DNA of 64,000 nt from Hepsetus odoe (taxonomy: Eukaryota; Chordata; Actinopteri; Characiformes; Hepsetidae), in contig CM029366.1 of NCBI GenBank assembly GCA_017165825.1, positions 21,883,750 through 21,947,749 of the forward strand, read 5' to 3'. Positions within the stretch are counted from its first letter, which is position 1, and every line of letters starts with the position of its first letter. Shown one piece after another: positions 23,240-33,402 of this stretch. A program made the translations under genes and the position numbers. A model generated the notes under the pieces. It saw only the letters and a list, made by a program, of their open reading frames with translations, was not told the origin of the DNA and made no database searches.

Positions 23240-23575
23240 GTTATCATACTAATATAAATGTATTTATAAGATATGCAGTGAAATATGTGCAATGTTCAAA
23301 TAATTAGATACTCTGTGGCATATTTCATTTTTAGATTTCTTGCCAACTTACAAAATATGTCAGAAACTATATAGACACCCCTCTTAATTAGAAATCTACT
23401 TTTTATGAAGGCTTCATTTTGAAGGTAAAGTAATTCTCTTTAATGGACAACAAAAATGATCCACATAACACCATCATTCCATGTCTCCTCTGTGAAAAAA
23501 GGTCATTCCCTCGGCTTCGCCTTTGTAGGTATTAACTCCTTCTCTCATTGGCTGTCTCTGAAGGGGCAGTGAAGG
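23240..23575. repeat. Local repeat unit, copy 3
   Basis: A direct-orientation relative of 21098-21740 without the LINE insertion. Shared blocks include AATGTATTTATAAGATATGC, GATTTCTTGCCAACTTACA, CATAACACCATCATTCCATG and TTAACTCCTTCTCTCATTGG. It differs by several small insertions and deletions. Confidence 0.7.
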
Positions 23576-24960
23576 GATTTGTTCATTCAGCTGTGTACAA
23601 ATGCTGTAGTGGCCCGCAGGACACAGGGAAATATATATGTTTGAAATAAATGTTTGACAAAATACATTTATAATGTTTGATAGTCCTTTTATATCATGAT
23701 ATATCGTGATATACATATATTTGAAGCTCGTATGTGAGCTCACGTTCAAGATTGATATTCTTAATTGATATTGATATTATTGATATACTTTGGACATTGA
23801 CTGCAGTAAAGACTTAAACTCAGAGCATGTCTCTACTTTAGTGAGGACAGAATACATTCCCATTCACACACAGAGAGTATTTAAACTTCAGCCTCTGCTG
23901 GATCAGTCAGCAATGTTGAAATGCCATGTTTGAGAGAGGTACATGGTGATTTTAGATATGTTATTTATGTGATACAGCTATGCAGGAGAGAAAGTATGAA
24001 GGCTGACTGAATGGGCCTGGCAAGGGGCTTGTGACTTTTGCTTGATGTCGAACAGAAAGGAGAAACAAATTCTGAATGCCTGCAGAATAAAATACTTTCT
24101 GTAAAAAAGGCTACAAATGGCAGAGACTTCACAGAGACTTCCCAATTTCATTTTTGTGGTTGAATGCAATCAATTCCTCAAAGTAAGGTTCCAACATCTA
24201 GTGTACAGTTTTCAAATTAGAAAGAATAGAATGCAGAAAATGGAAGCACACTATCGATACCCCTAGTTTCAGAAGAAACACTGAAGAAGAAGGTGTCTGC
24301 TATTAGAAATATAGTGACGGTTATATCCTTCTAACAGTAAGGCCTTACTGAAAGCTCTAAGGTCCCATTTTGAAAGCTGTTACAGCTTTCAGAAATTTTT
24401 TAAATGACTATGTCTCCCTCATAAAACTCCTCTCACCCTGAAGGAAAAATTGACAAATGTTTATAGAAAAATGTGCTAACAGATGCCTGCATAAATCAGA
24501 GTGATGAAAACTTATGATGAGAGACAAATTATGGCTGTTTATGCAAAACCTGGCACGAATTGTTAGGCCATCAAAATAATTTGAGGTCCGTCTGACAGCT
24601 CTCGCCATAAGTTTAATCAAAATGTAAATCAACACATTACACAGATAATTAAGTTTACCAAGATCTGTTCCAACTCCTCTTAACATTGCAAGCACACACA
24701 ACCAGCATCTGGATATGTCTTATTACATAGTCCATTCAAGGGTTACAAAAGTAATATAGATACTAAATCTAAATCTAAAACACAAAACATGAAAACTAAC
24801 TGAGAATTTCACACACGTTACACTTTTGTGAAATATCTGTTTGGAAGTAGAAACAAAATTCTGAACATTGCTAAAGCACTGTTTCAAAGTTTAAAGAAAA
24901 AAAAAACGCATAATGCTTGTACAATTATATAATTATATATTTATTATAATTCTGAAAGTA
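23576..24960. other. Noncoding stretch, nothing recognised
   Basis: AT-rich sequence with a near-palindromic AT block at about 23691-23712 (ATATCATGATATATCGTGAT). I see no genes. Confidence 0.55.
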
Positions 24961-24973
24961 CATTTATGTATGT

Positions 24974-25103
24974 CCATCCATCCATCCATCCATTTTCTGC
25001 CGCTTGTCCCAAACGGGGTCGCGGGGGAGTGCTGGAGTCCAACCCAGCGCACACAGGGCGAGGACGGGGGACGCACCCTGGACAGGTCACCAGCCCATCA
25101 CAG
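24974..25103 (-). mobile_element. Short RTE-tailed retroposed fragment (headless SINE tail), second copy
   Basis: The insertion of 130 bp is flanked by a perfect 13-bp duplication, CATTTATGTATGT, at 24961-24973 and 25104-25116. On the plus strand it starts with CCATCCATCC repeats, then CATTTTCTGCCGCTTGTCCC. It stops at CCAGCCCATCACAG, the same internal point as the copy at 3800-3922. No tRNA-like head is present. Confidence 0.9.
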
Positions 25104-25163
25104 CATTTATGTATGTATATCCTTAAAATGGAAAATGGATTTGAATGGCGTGACATGTACAGT

Positions 25164-25408
25164 AGGCAGTGGCCTAGTGGTTACGGCGTTAGCCGGAGGA
25201 TCGGGGGTTCGAACCCCTTCCCAATAGGTTGCCCTGAGGTACCCTTGAGTAAGGTGCCGTCCCCGTCACTGCTCCCCGGATGCTTTCAATAGCTGCCCAC
25301 TGCTGCACGGTGTTTGAGTGTGCATGGGTTAAATGCAGAGGTCCAATTTCGTTGTGGTTCACTGTCTGCTGTGCTGTGACCTCGCAATGACAAGGGTTGT
25401 CACTTTCA
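25164..25408 (+). mobile_element. tRNA-derived SINE, family A, near full length
   Basis: A box GTGGCCTAGTGG, B box GGGGTTCGAACCCC, then AGGTTGCCCTGAGGTACCC, GCTCCCCGGATGCTTTCAAT and CACTGCTGCACGGTGTTTG, with tail GTTGTCACTTTCATA. It is among the best preserved family A copies in the window. It does not encode a tRNA, because the head has diverged and continues into the SINE body. Confidence 0.9.
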
Positions 25409-26149
25409 TATGATGCTATATATGTGTGTGTGTGTTTGTTTCTTATGAATATGAATTCCTTTTAAATGGTCTAATATTTTATTTTATTTTAGAAATTAGC
25501 CCAAAATGACTTGGACTTATCCTTTGTTACAGTAACAGATGTACTGAGAGGTGTTTTTTTTCCCCATAAAGCTAGTCAGTGTTTCAGAATTAAGGTTTTG
25601 GGAGGGTGTTAATATGTATAAACACTTACATCCTACTCAGCATTGCTGGAAAATTCACACTCGGTTGAAAATACATAATTATATTATTAAATCAGAGTTC
25701 CGATAATTCACAAAGAGGGAGAAATATGATGAAGTCATCTTGCAAATGCCAAGGTCCTTTTTTTGCCTACGCTGTCCATGGCTGAGGAACAACATCAGTC
25801 TTTTTTATGCCTGACCTTTTCTTCTTCTTTCTCTGGAATAAACCACCACACTTTCCTCTCTCAGACTCCACATTAATGTCAATCTTCATATTCATCTGAG
25901 AGAAAAACATAACAAAGACTGTTAGAACAAAAAGGAGGCTGTAAAAGGCACTTTCTGAATGGTACGATGCTGCTGTTTGTTAATGGGAAATGCTTCAGAC
26001 ATTCATAACTTTGGCTGTAAGACAGTTTGTTAATAAGTGGATATAGTATTATTTTTGGGATATTTATTTACCACGTACTGGAAGTTGTGGAGGTTTTTCT
26101 TGTTATACCACTTAAGAAATTTAGCTTGAACATCATTACCACTTAATGT
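25409..26149. other. Noncoding stretch, nothing recognised
   Basis: AT-rich unique DNA apart from a short GT run at the left edge. I see no genes. Confidence 0.55.
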
Positions 26150-26375
26150 TTAATCACTCACTCTCAATCACTCATTTTCATAGCCGCTTGTTCTAAGTAG
26201 GGTCCCGAGGGGGCATCTAACGTGCATGTCTTTGGACGATGGAAGGAAACTGCAGTGCCTGGAAGCATGGAGAGAACAAACTCCACACAGAAAGCAACGT
26301 CTGGGAATCAAACCCAGGACCTTCTCACTGTCAGGCAACAAGGCAGCCCACTGTGTCACCGTGCCGACATGCTGC
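26150..26375 (-). mobile_element. tRNA-derived SINE, family B
   Basis: Read on the minus strand, the head is GGCACGGTGACACAGTGGGC followed by a B box in GGTCCTGGGTTTGATTCCC. The body contains the reverse complement of GTGCATGTCTTTGGACGATGG. The 3' end is the module CATTTTCATAGCCGCTTGT in plus-strand reading, related to the RTE-like tail of the chimeric family A copies. Confidence 0.82.
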
Positions 26376-27773
26376 ACATGTATAATCATACTATGTTTTA
26401 AAATGTTACAAATTTAAGAAATATTTTTGCTTGATTGTGAATTCTGGCATCTCACTCTCTGAGCTGTGGTGTGGCTGTAAAAGTAACTCTTATTCAGATT
26501 AAAGTAAGTCTTCTAATTAGCACACACTGTCTATAAGCCACTGACGTTAGCATTGTCTGAGGAGGATGTCCAAGGAGATGATGTGAGGGGCTGCAGTAGT
26601 CCTCAAAGAGTCCTCAAAGAGTTCATGTCTTATAATCTGTGTTGCAATATTGTAACTTCTACAAAGTTTTTGTTTTGAAACAAATTTCAGGACTTCCAGG
26701 CTTTGTAAAATGAAAATTTCCTCTGATACTCTTTAAGTATAGAGTACTGAATGGATGGATATCACAAAAACTCACTTAAATAAAGTGTGTAAATTACTGG
26801 ACATTTCGATTTAGCTACATTAGCCTTGCGGCAGTGCTAATACTAATGAAACAAACATACACCAGTCAAACACCAAATGTTTGACAATTTAATCTCATTT
26901 CAAATCAAAGAGTGTTTAAACAGTTGACCGGGATTCAGGCGGCCTTCAGAGAATATTGACACATTACTTACACGTTGCACTATATTATAGTGTTACATTC
27001 ACATTTTGCCTGTAATTCTCAGACAGTACTGACAGTGGCTGAGTTCAGGAAGATAAAATTTTCCTGTACAGGCTTTGAATATAAAGATCAGTCCATGCCT
27101 TTCATCTCCATGTCTGATTCAGATAGTTAACACCAGAGATGGGAATGATATGGCCTTCTTATTAGCAGAGTGTCTCTGACAGCCCAGCGACAGGCCTTGA
27201 AGGCTGCAGTGTTTTGACAGTAAGGAGAGCGGCGGAACAACGGGCATCATTTTGCCTCTGAAATGGGCTGCCTCAGGTTTAAGCACAATGACAACTGCAC
27301 TCATATCTCTCTTTTCTGCTTTCATCAGCACCGCATCACCTTCAGCCCAATCACATTCATTTCAGGATGTGTGAGCTCAGGATGTGCTCGCATAAACATC
27401 ATTCACTCATTAGAGTGTGAAGATGGACAATGGGGTTTTAAATAATTCAGTACATTTTCATCAAAATTAGGTTTTTGCAATGGATGCATGACTGCGCAAA
27501 TAGTTGGAATAGTTGCAAACAAAAATTGCAAAAAATGTGTTTAAATCTTTTACTGTTTCCTTACTAAAAGGTCATTCTCCAGGATGTAAGCAGGAAAGAA
27601 TGAATTGTGCTGCATTTAATATTTTGTCAGTGTAGTTAATCAATGTGTAACAGTGAACTCTGGAAAGAGTAGCAAATGATTAACTAAATGATAATTATCA
27701 AGTTATATATAACTTTTAGAGAACTGCTTACTATGCATTCTTTATAATATGCACTACTGTATTTTGAATTAAT
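26376..27773. other. Noncoding stretch left of the Rex3 insertion
   Basis: AT-rich unique sequence with no recognised gene or repeat. It ends in the left copy of the Rex3 target duplication at 27774-27785. Confidence 0.55.
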
Positions 27774-27785
27774 GAATATTGACTG

Positions 27786-27822
27786 CCCCTCCTCGAACCG
27801 CCACCTTATCGTGGTGGAGGGG
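27786..27822 (+). promoter_or_regulatory. GC-rich hairpin at the exact 5' end of the Rex3 copy
   Basis: CCCCTCC (27786-27792) can pair with GGAGGGG (27816-27822), or CCCCT plus CCACC (27801-27805) with GGTGG plus AGGGG. The loop is TTATCGT. It begins at the first base after the target duplication. Some R2 and RTE LINEs begin with HDV-like self-cleaving ribozymes. That identity is not shown here; only the stem potential is. Confidence 0.45.
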
Positions 27823-28167
27823 TTTGCGTGTCCCAATGATCCTGGGAGCTATGTTGTCGGCAAACAGGTCCTAGGTGAGGGAAGAGACAAAGAGCGGTTC
27901 AGACCTCTTATGATGAGAAAGATTTTTGGACAACGTTTTCCCTCGCCCGGACGTGGGTCACCGGGGCCTCCCTCTGGAGCCAGGCCTGGTGGTGGGGCCC
28001 GATGGCGAGCGCCTGGTGGTCGGGCCTTCACCCATGGGGCCTGGCCGGGCACAGCCCGCAGAGGCAACGTGGGTCCCCCTTCCCATGGGCTCACCACCTG
28101 TAGGAGGGGCCAAAGAGGTCGGGTGCAGTGTGAGCTGGGCGGTGGCCGAAGACAGGAGCCTTGGTGA

Positions 28168-29296
28168 TCCGATCCTCGGCTGCAGAAGCTGGCTCTAGGG
28201 ACGTGGAATGTCACCTCTCTGGTGGGGAAGGAGCCTGAGCTAGTGCGCGAAGTTGAGAAGTTCCGGCTAGATATAGTTGGACTCACCTCGACGCACAGCT
28301 TGGACTCTGGAACCAGTCTCCTTGAGAGGGGCTGGACTCTCTTCTACTCTGGAGTTGCTACCGGTGAGAGGCGCCGAGCAGGTGTGGGCATACTTATTGC
28401 CCCCCGGCTCGGGGCCTGTACATTGGGGTTTACACCAGTGGATGAGAGGGTGGCCTCCCTCCGCCTTAGGGTTGGGGGACGGGTCCTTAGTGTTGTTTGC
28501 GCTTATGCGCCAAACAGCAGTCTGGACTACCCACCCTTTCTGAGGTCTCTGGAGGGGGCGCTTGAGAGCGTCCCTGCTGGGGACTCCATCGTTCTGCTGG
28601 GGGACTTCAATGCTCACGTGGGCAATGACAGTGAGACCTGGAAGGGCGTGATTGGGATGAATGGCCCCCCCGATCTGAACCAGAGCGGTGTTTTGTTATT
28701 GGACTTTTGTGCTCGTCACGGATTGTCCATAATGAACACCATGTTCAGGCATAAGGATGTCCACATGTGCACCTGGCACCAGGACACCCTAGGTCGCAGT
28801 TCAATGATCGACTTTGAAGTCGTGTCATCGGACTTGCGGCCACATGTCTTGGACACTCGGGTGAAGAGAGGGGCGGAGCTGTCAACTGATCATCACCTGG
28901 TGGTGAGTTGGCTTTGTTGGTGGGGGAGGATGCCGGTCAGGCCTGGTAGACCCAAACGTATTGTGAGGGTCTGCTGGGAACATCTGGCAGAGTCCCCTGT
29001 CAGGATGAGCTTCAACTCCCACCTCCGGCAAAGCTTTAACCACATCCTGGGGGAGGTGGGGGACATTGAGTCCGAATGGGCTATGTTCCTTGCCTCCATT
29101 GTCGAGGCGGCTGACCGGAGCTGTGGCCGTAAGGTGGTCGGTGCCTGTCGCGGTGGCAACCCGAGAACCCGTTGGTGGACACCGGGGGTGAGGGAGGCCA
29201 TCAAGCTGAAGAAGGAGTCCTACCGGGCCTTTTTGGCCAGTGGGGCTCTGGAGGCAGCTGATAGGTACCGGCAGGCCAAGCGGAATGCAGCTTTGG
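28168..29296 (+). pseudogene. Rex3 ORF part 1: endonuclease domain
   Basis: The open frame starts after a TGA at 28165-28167. Endonuclease motifs appear in order: GTWNVTSLVGKE, VCAYAPNSS, LLGDFNAHVGND, LDFCARHGLSIMNTMF, SSMIDFEVVSSDL and LSTDHHLVVSW. This is the APE-like nuclease that nicks target DNA. The linker region NPRTRWWTPGVREAIKLKKE follows. The frame is lost between 29296 and 29306. An ATG-less start is possible in this family, and the true initiation site is not visible. Confidence 0.9.
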
Positions 29297-29306
29297 GAGG
29301 CTTTGG

Positions 29307-29930
29307 GCGTGGGAGGAGTTTGGTGAGGCCATGGAGAAAGACTTCCAGACGGCTTCGAGGAGATTCTGGTCCACCATCCGGCGTCTCAGAAGGGGAAAGC
29401 AGTGCACGGTCAACACAGTGTATAGTGTGGATGGTGTGCTGCTGACCTCGACTCGGGATGTTGTGAGTCGGTGGGGGGAATACTTCGAAGACCTCCTTAA
29501 TTCTACCAACATGCCTTCTGATGAGGAAGCAGAGCCTGGGGACATAGAGGTGGACTCTTCCATCTCTGGGGCTGAGGTTGCCGAGGTGGTCAAAAAGCTC
29601 CTCGGTGGCAGGGCTCCGGGGGTGGATGAGATCCGCCCGGAGTTCCTCAAGGCTCTGGATGTTGTAGGACTGTCATGGCTGACACGCCTCTGCAACATCG
29701 CATGGACATCGGGGACGGTGCCTCTGGATTGGCAAACCGGGGTGGTGGTCCCCCTCTTTAAAAAAGGGGACCGGAGGGTGTGTTCCAACTATAGAGGGAT
29801 CACACTTCTCAGCCTCCCGGGGAAAGTCTATTCAGGGGTCCTGGAAAGGAGGGTCCGTCGGATAGTCGAACCTCGGATTCAGGAGGAGCAGTGTGGTTTT
29901 CGTCCAGGTCGCGGAACAGTAGACCAGCTA
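29307..29930 (+). pseudogene. Rex3 ORF part 2: linker and first reverse transcriptase motifs
   Basis: The frame resumes with WEEFGEAMEKDFQTASRRFW. It includes APGVDEIRPEFLKAL, TGVVVPLFKKGDRRVCSNYR and GITLLSLPGKVYSG, then EEQCGFRPGRGTVDQL, the fingers and early palm motifs of a LINE reverse transcriptase. The frame is lost between about 29925 and 29941 by what looks like a small deletion. It is shifted relative to both part 1 and part 3. Confidence 0.9.
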
Positions 29931-29940
29931 GACCCTTGGC

Positions 29941-31074
29941 AGGGTCCTGGAGGGTGCATGGGAGTTTGCCCAACCAGTCTACATGTGCTTTGTGGACTTG
30001 GAGAAGGCATTTGACCGTGTCCCTCGGGGGCTCCTGTGGGGGGTACTCCGAGAGTATGGGGTATCGGATTCCCTGTTAAGGGCTGTCCAGTCCCTGTACA
30101 ACCGGTGTCGGAGCTTGGTCCGCATTGCCCGCAGTAAGTCGAACCTGTTTCCGGTGAGGGTTGGACTCTGCCAGGGCTGCCCTTTGTCACCGATCCTGTT
30201 CATAACTTTTATGGACAGGATTTCTAGGCGCAGCCAGGGCATTGAGGGGGTCCGGTTTGGTGGGCTCAGGATTGGGTCTCTGCTTTTTGCAGATGACGTT
30301 GTCCTGTTGGCCTCATCAGGCCGCGATCTTCAGCTCTCACTGGATCGGTTCGCAGCCGAGTGTGAAGCGGCTGGGATGAGAATCAGCACCTCCAAATCTG
30401 AGGCCATGGTCCTCAGCCGGAAAAGGGTGGAGTGCCCTCTCAGGGTTGGGAGTGAGATCCTGCCCCAAGTGGAGGAGTTTAAGTATCTTGGGATCTTGTT
30501 CACGAGTGAGGGTAGAATGGAGCGGGAGGTCGACAGGCGGATCGGGGCAGCATCCGCAGTGATGCAGGCTCTGCATCGGTCCGTCATGGTGAAGAAGGAG
30601 CTGAGCCAAAAGGCAAAGCTCTCAATTTACCGGTCGATCTACGTTCCCACCCTCACCTATGGTCACGAGCTGTGGGTAGTGACCGAAAGAACGAGATCGC
30701 GAGTACAAGCGGCCGAAATGAGTTTCCTCCGCAGGGTGTCTGGACTCTCCCTTAGAGATAGGGTGAGAAGCTCAGCCATCCGGGAGGGGCTCAAAGTAGA
30801 GCCGCTGCTCCTCCGCATCGAGAGGAGTCAGATGAGGTGGCTCGGGCATCTGATTAGGATGTCCCCTGGACGCCTCCCTGGTGAGGTGTTCCAGGCACGT
30901 CCCACTGGAAAGAGACCCCGGAGAAGACCCAGGACACGCTGGAGAGACTATGTCTTTCGGCTGGCCTGGGAACGCCTTGGGATCCGCCCGGAAGAGCTGG
31001 AAGAAGTGGCCGGAGAGAGGGAAGTCTGGGCATTCCTGCTGAAGCTGCTGCCCCCGCGACCCGACCTCGGATAA
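29941..31074 (+). pseudogene. Rex3 ORF part 3: reverse transcriptase palm, thumb and C-terminus
   Basis: This part contains motif A (MCFVDLEKAFDRVPRG), motif B (GLCQGCPLSPILF, with Cys where I expect Arg before QGC) and the catalytic motif C (SLLFADDVVLLASS). VEEFKYLGILFTSEG, LTYGHELWVVTERTRSR and ERSQMRWLGHLIRMSPGRLP follow. It ends LLPPRPDLG and TAA at 31072-31074. The catalytic FADD is intact, but the frame changes upstream prevent a full protein. Confidence 0.92.
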
Positions 31075-31116
31075 GCGGAGGAGAATGGATGGATGGAATA
31101 TTGACTGATAAACTGA

Positions 31117-31367
31117 GGGGCAGTGGTGGCCTAGTGGTTAGGGTGTTGGCCACCTGATCGGAGGATCGGGGGTTTGAACCCCTTCCCAATAGGTTGCCCT
31201 GAGGTACCCTTGAGCAAGGTGCCGTCCCCGTCCCGCTCCTCCCTGCAATGGGTTGGCGACCTGTCCAGGGTGCGTCCCCCGTCCTCGCCCTGTGTGCGCT
31301 GGGTTGGACACCAGCACTCCCCCGCGACCCCGTTTGGGACAAGCGGCAGATAATGGATGGATGGATG
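31117..31367 (+). mobile_element. Chimeric SINE: complete family A head with RTE-like tail, beside Rex3
   Basis: The 14-bp duplication GACTGATAAACTGA (31103-31116 and 31368-31381) flanks it and overlaps the right Rex3 duplication. The head has A box GTGGCCTAGTGG and B box GGGGTTTGAACCCC. The family A block TTGCCCTGAGGTACCCTTGA then joins, after CGCTCCTCC, to the RTE-like module. The last part, CCCCCGCGACCC...AAGCGG...AATGGATGGATGG, parallels the last 45 bp of Rex3. The open frames here are not genes. Confidence 0.92.
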
Positions 31368-31381
31368 GACTGATAAACTGA

Positions 31382-32325
31382 TTGATACTTGTTCCAACAG
31401 TATTTAAATGTTACTTTCAGTAGTTAAATATTAATTTCATACTCTTTTATTTTATTTTTTTATAGAATTGTTAAAAATGCTCATTTTTTAAAATATTCAT
31501 GCCAGTGTTGTTTCATCATCTGAACAGGAATCCTTTAAGGATTCAATGAAGGATATCTTTTAGAAGTGCTTGGTTTACTGCTTGTTGTGTTTTCTTCCAT
31601 ATTTATTTGAATGATCTTTTCTGAATATGATCTTTTGATTATTTTTTACTTTTTTACTTCTATTTTTATACTGAATGAGAGATAACTTAGGAGTGGTGCT
31701 GTGCACTGGTTAAAAGTCGGAACCAGGTTTAGACGCTGTGGATGCCTTTTAGAAATGTATTGAAAGAGAAGAGAAATATTTCCAAAGCTGCTCCAAAGTC
31801 CAGAAGGCAGTCATTAATAGAAAAGAAAGTTTTTCTTAAGAAAATGTTACAGGGGCAGGTTTTATATCACTCTGAGGGCAATTTGTTTTGGAAAAGTGTG
31901 TGAAACTTGTTTACCTATTCTTCTGGCCTAATGGCCTTGAAACGTCCCCTTTAACTCTAGCTTATCTCTACAGAGGACTGTCTGCAGTTTTCAGGCAGAT
32001 TATAACTAAATCATGAATATGAATAAATCAGGAATACAATAAAAATCCTGTTCATTAACAATGCCTCAAGCAATGGGTTTACCCAATAACCTCTTTAAAG
32101 ACGGGTGGCCAAATCAAGAAATTCAAAAGACCAGAAGTTGGTCAAAGGTAACCAGCTTTCTATTAGTAGATAAAATGAAGTGAATCACATAAGAAAATAA
32201 TTTCCATAGTTAGATAAGCTAGCTGTAAAATGTAGTGAGCTATGCTGCTATTTTAACTACGTTGAAATGTAACAATCTAAGCATTACCCACATAGGAAAT
32301 ATAGTTCATTAAATCAAAAGTTTTT
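31382..32325. other. Noncoding stretch, nothing recognised
   Basis: AT-rich unique DNA with no repeats or exons seen. Confidence 0.55.
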
Positions 32326-32577
32326 AAAGTGAAAGTGACAACTTGTCATTGTAAATACACAGCACAACACACTATGAACCAAAACAAAGTGCATCCTCTG
32401 TTTCTCAGCCATACCCACCGTGCAGCAGGGGTCAGCTATTGAAAGCGCCTGGGGAGCAGTGATGGGGATGGTACCTTAGTCAAGGGTACCCCAGGGAAAC
32501 CTACTGGTCTGGGATTCGAATACCATGATCTCCTGATCAGGGGGCCAACTCCTTAAACACTAGGCCAAACGATGTAA
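32326..32577 (-). mobile_element. tRNA-derived SINE, family A, near full length
   Basis: Plus-strand landmarks are AAAGTGAAAGTGACAACTTG at the tail side, CACCGTGCAGCAGGGGTCAG, AGTCAAGGGTACCCCAGGG, then the B-box complement GGGATTCGAATACC and the A-box complement ACTAGGCC. It is moderately diverged. Confidence 0.87.
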
Positions 32578-33200
32578 ACAATGCAGTGTGCTCAAAATGA
32601 TGGGTTTGTTTGTCTGGGTATGATTATGTGTATGCTCAGTTTAGATTATGGACATTTGCAGGTGCTTTAGGCTTTAATCTCTTTATTTCTTGTTTATTGT
32701 ATATTATGTCTACAGGACTTATACATTGACTATAGTTCTAAAGATTCACAATTAGCTGAAACCAATTTCCTCCTGTGTGTTAACATACTTGGCCAAAAAA
32801 TATCTTCTTTCTGTGAAGCTGTGCAAAAGTTCCACCAATAAAAATGAGGCTCTTCCTGTTGCTAGGCAGCTGCTGGTATAGCACCCCTGTGGACCCGACT
32901 AGGAAATATGTCCACCCACTTAGTGGCACATGATGGAGGTGTATGACTGTTTCCTTTCATTATAAGAATGTTAAAATGATATTATCTGATATTTTCCCTT
33001 TTTAGATGGAGACCCATGATATAACATGATATAATAGTATTATAAAATGCTGGTTTATTCCACTGTGTACCAGTATAGGATCATTATCAGAAGTATCACC
33101 AACCAAACTACAGAACTATAAGAAAATTATCACACAAAACAAATTAACAAAATGAGCATTAAAAATCTGGCAAATATATTTTTGATCTATTCTTAGTTAA
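32578..33200. other. Noncoding stretch, nothing recognised
   Basis: AT-rich unique DNA between two SINE copies of different families. Confidence 0.55.
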
Positions 33201-33402
33201 GTGACAGTGGCGGTAGTCTATTGGTGGTCTTCCCTACGGGCCTATGGCTCACGATGTCCCAGGTTCAAATCCCACCTCTGGCACTACCACCTCTGGGTCC
33301 CTGAGCAAGACCCTTAACCCGGAGTTGTTTCAGGGGGACTGTCCCTGTAATTAGGACATGGAAGTCGCTCTGGATAAGGGTGTCTGCTAAATGCTGCAAA
33401 CG
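33201..33402 (+). mobile_element. tRNA-derived SINE, family C (CTGGATAAGGGTGTCTGCTAA tail)
   Basis: The head reads GTGGCGGTAGTCTATTGGTG with a B box in CCCAGGTTCAAATCCCACC. TGGGTCCCTGAGCAAGACCC follows, and the tail is CTCTGGATAAGGGTGTCTGC. That tail is a widespread teleost SINE 3' end linked to an L2-type LINE. A second copy is nested at 63561. Confidence 0.85.

Larger units (their letters stand above)
27786..31095 (+). mobile_element. Rex3 (RTE clade) non-LTR retrotransposon, complete length but inactive
   Basis: The 12-bp duplication GAATATTGACTG (27774-27785 and 31096-31107) defines both ends. The order is a structured 5' region, an apurinic-type endonuclease domain, reverse transcriptase, a short C-terminal segment, and a very short 3' UTR ending in GATG-type repeats, as described for fish Rex3. 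The widely used Rex3 PCR primer sites are visible from memory: TGGCAAACCGGGGTGGTGGT near 29731 (one mismatch) and CAGGGCTGCCCTTTGTCACC at 30173. The coding sequence is broken by at least two frame changes, so this copy is dead, yet its duplications are perfect, which suggests a fairly recent insertion. GC content is well above that of its surroundings. Confidence 0.94.

Noticed and set aside
25164..25250. A true tRNA gene
   Set aside because: A and B boxes are present, but the sequence belongs to a repeated SINE family, runs on into the SINE body and is not a clean cloverleaf.
24966..25292. 108-codon frame spanning two retroposons
   Set aside because: It crosses an RTE-tailed fragment and a SINE, which are noncoding elements with their own target duplications or boundaries.
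29201..29788. 195-codon minus-strand frame within Rex3
   Set aside because: It is antisense to the LINE coding sequence, and its peptide has no motif. It reflects the GC-rich codon composition of the sense strand.
30854..31342. 162-codon minus-strand frame
   Set aside because: It runs antisense through the end of Rex3 and the adjacent SINE, so it has no biological unit.
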